A stretch of DNA of 64,000 nt, taken from positions 558,001 through 622,000 of the forward strand of contig NZ_JAUYGV010000006.1 in assembly GCF_030690345.1 (NCBI RefSeq). Reading direction: 5' to 3'. Both the position numbers and the translations under genes were made by a program. The DNA comes from Rheinheimera sp. (GTDB taxonomy: Bacteria > Pseudomonadota > Gammaproteobacteria > Enterobacterales > Alteromonadaceae). Under the pieces are notes generated by a model. The model made no database searches and was not told the DNA's origin. It worked only from the letters and a program-made list of their open reading frames with translations. How positions within the stretch are numbered: the stretch's first letter is position 1; every line of letters starts with the position of its first letter. Below are positions 63,894-64,000 of this stretch, one piece after another.

Positions 63894-64000
63894 ATGGACA
63901 AGCAACTTCGTCAAGAGTGGTTGGTATCCTTACTCGGTTGGAGTGGGGTGATCATATTTTTAAGCTTGATAGATACCCTGCATGATCTGTGGGTGCCTGA
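63894..64000 (+). CDS. N-terminal fragment of a membrane protein cut by the window end
   Basis: An ATG at 63894, preceded by GAGG, opens a frame that runs to the end of the window (35 complete codons). The visible sequence is MDKQLRQEWLVSLLGWSGVI followed by a hydrophobic helix (IFLSLIDTLHD). It overlaps the short ORF 63745-63951 in another frame, which looks spurious. The family cannot be named from so little. Confidence 0.55.
   Translation, partial: MDKQLRQEWLVSLLGWSGVIIFLSLIDTLHDLWVP

Noticed and set aside
63745-63951. 68-aa ORF near the window end
   Set aside because: It starts at a non-ATG codon without a ribosome-binding site and overlaps a better start at 63894 in another frame.

Overview
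The window reads as a chromosomal segment of a Gram-negative gammaproteobacterium. The gene families and synteny (NagR/NagP/NagX-type N-acetylglucosamine genes, SapC-family proteins with flavin-dependent halogenases, several large TonB-dependent receptors, PEP-CTERM proteins) suggest an aquatic Alteromonadales-like genus such as Rheinheimera, Arsukibacterium or Alishewanella. The genus is inferred from gene content, not from a marker gene. I see no rRNA, tRNA, CRISPR array, insertion sequence or phage module.

Layout. 1-7.7 kb: a truncated GAF-domain gene, an uncharacterised 626-aa membrane protein, a secreted MetX-like alpha/beta hydrolase next to a GntP-family permease, and a divergent TonB-dependent receptor. 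7.8-16.8 kb: a LuxR-type response regulator; a four-gene secreted operon (small beta-rich protein, TolB-like propeller, dockerin-bearing propeller, cohesin-like PEP-CTERM protein); a convergent 1151-aa SSF-type hybrid histidine kinase; and a 3-hydroxybutyrate dehydrogenase. 17.2-18.8 kb: an AbgT-family transporter. 18.9-37.4 kb: an N-acetylglucosamine/chitin-oligosaccharide regulon with a LacI regulator (NagR), TonB receptor, two flavin-dependent halogenase homologues, two SapC-family proteins, a TauE/SafE permease, a GH20 hexosaminidase and the nagK-nagB-nagA-nagP-nagX operon. Two near-identical 18-bp palindromes mark the regulon. 37.4-42.4 kb: Wzi-like protein, coaD, a TetR regulator and the kbl-tdh threonine-catabolic pair. 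42.6-47.5 kb: a second PEP-CTERM protein, a large S8 protease and a diguanylate cyclase. 47.5-62.2 kb: a phosphate-starvation block (pstS, pstC-pstA-pstB, phoU, a porin, a TonB receptor, a lipoprotein with a duplicated domain, phoB-phoR) with PhoB-box-like repeats in front of several genes. 62.3-64 kb: a periplasmic solute-binding-like protein, an M23 peptidase and a gene cut by the window end.

How they work together. The NAG block describes a route from polymer to cytosol: outer-membrane uptake (TBDR), periplasmic hydrolysis (GH20), inner-membrane transport (NagP), phosphorylation (NagK), deacetylation (NagA) and deamination (NagB-II). The Pho block is a sensor (PhoR/PhoB/PhoU), an uptake system (Pst) and outer-membrane components (porin, TBDR, lipoprotein).

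The least-described item is the cohesin-like/dockerin operon. Its upstream region and that of the unlinked second PEP-CTERM gene both carry a -24/-12 (sigma-54-like) element of almost the same sequence, plus an 11-bp palindrome of matching form. This suggests a common enhancer-dependent control of surface-targeted proteins.
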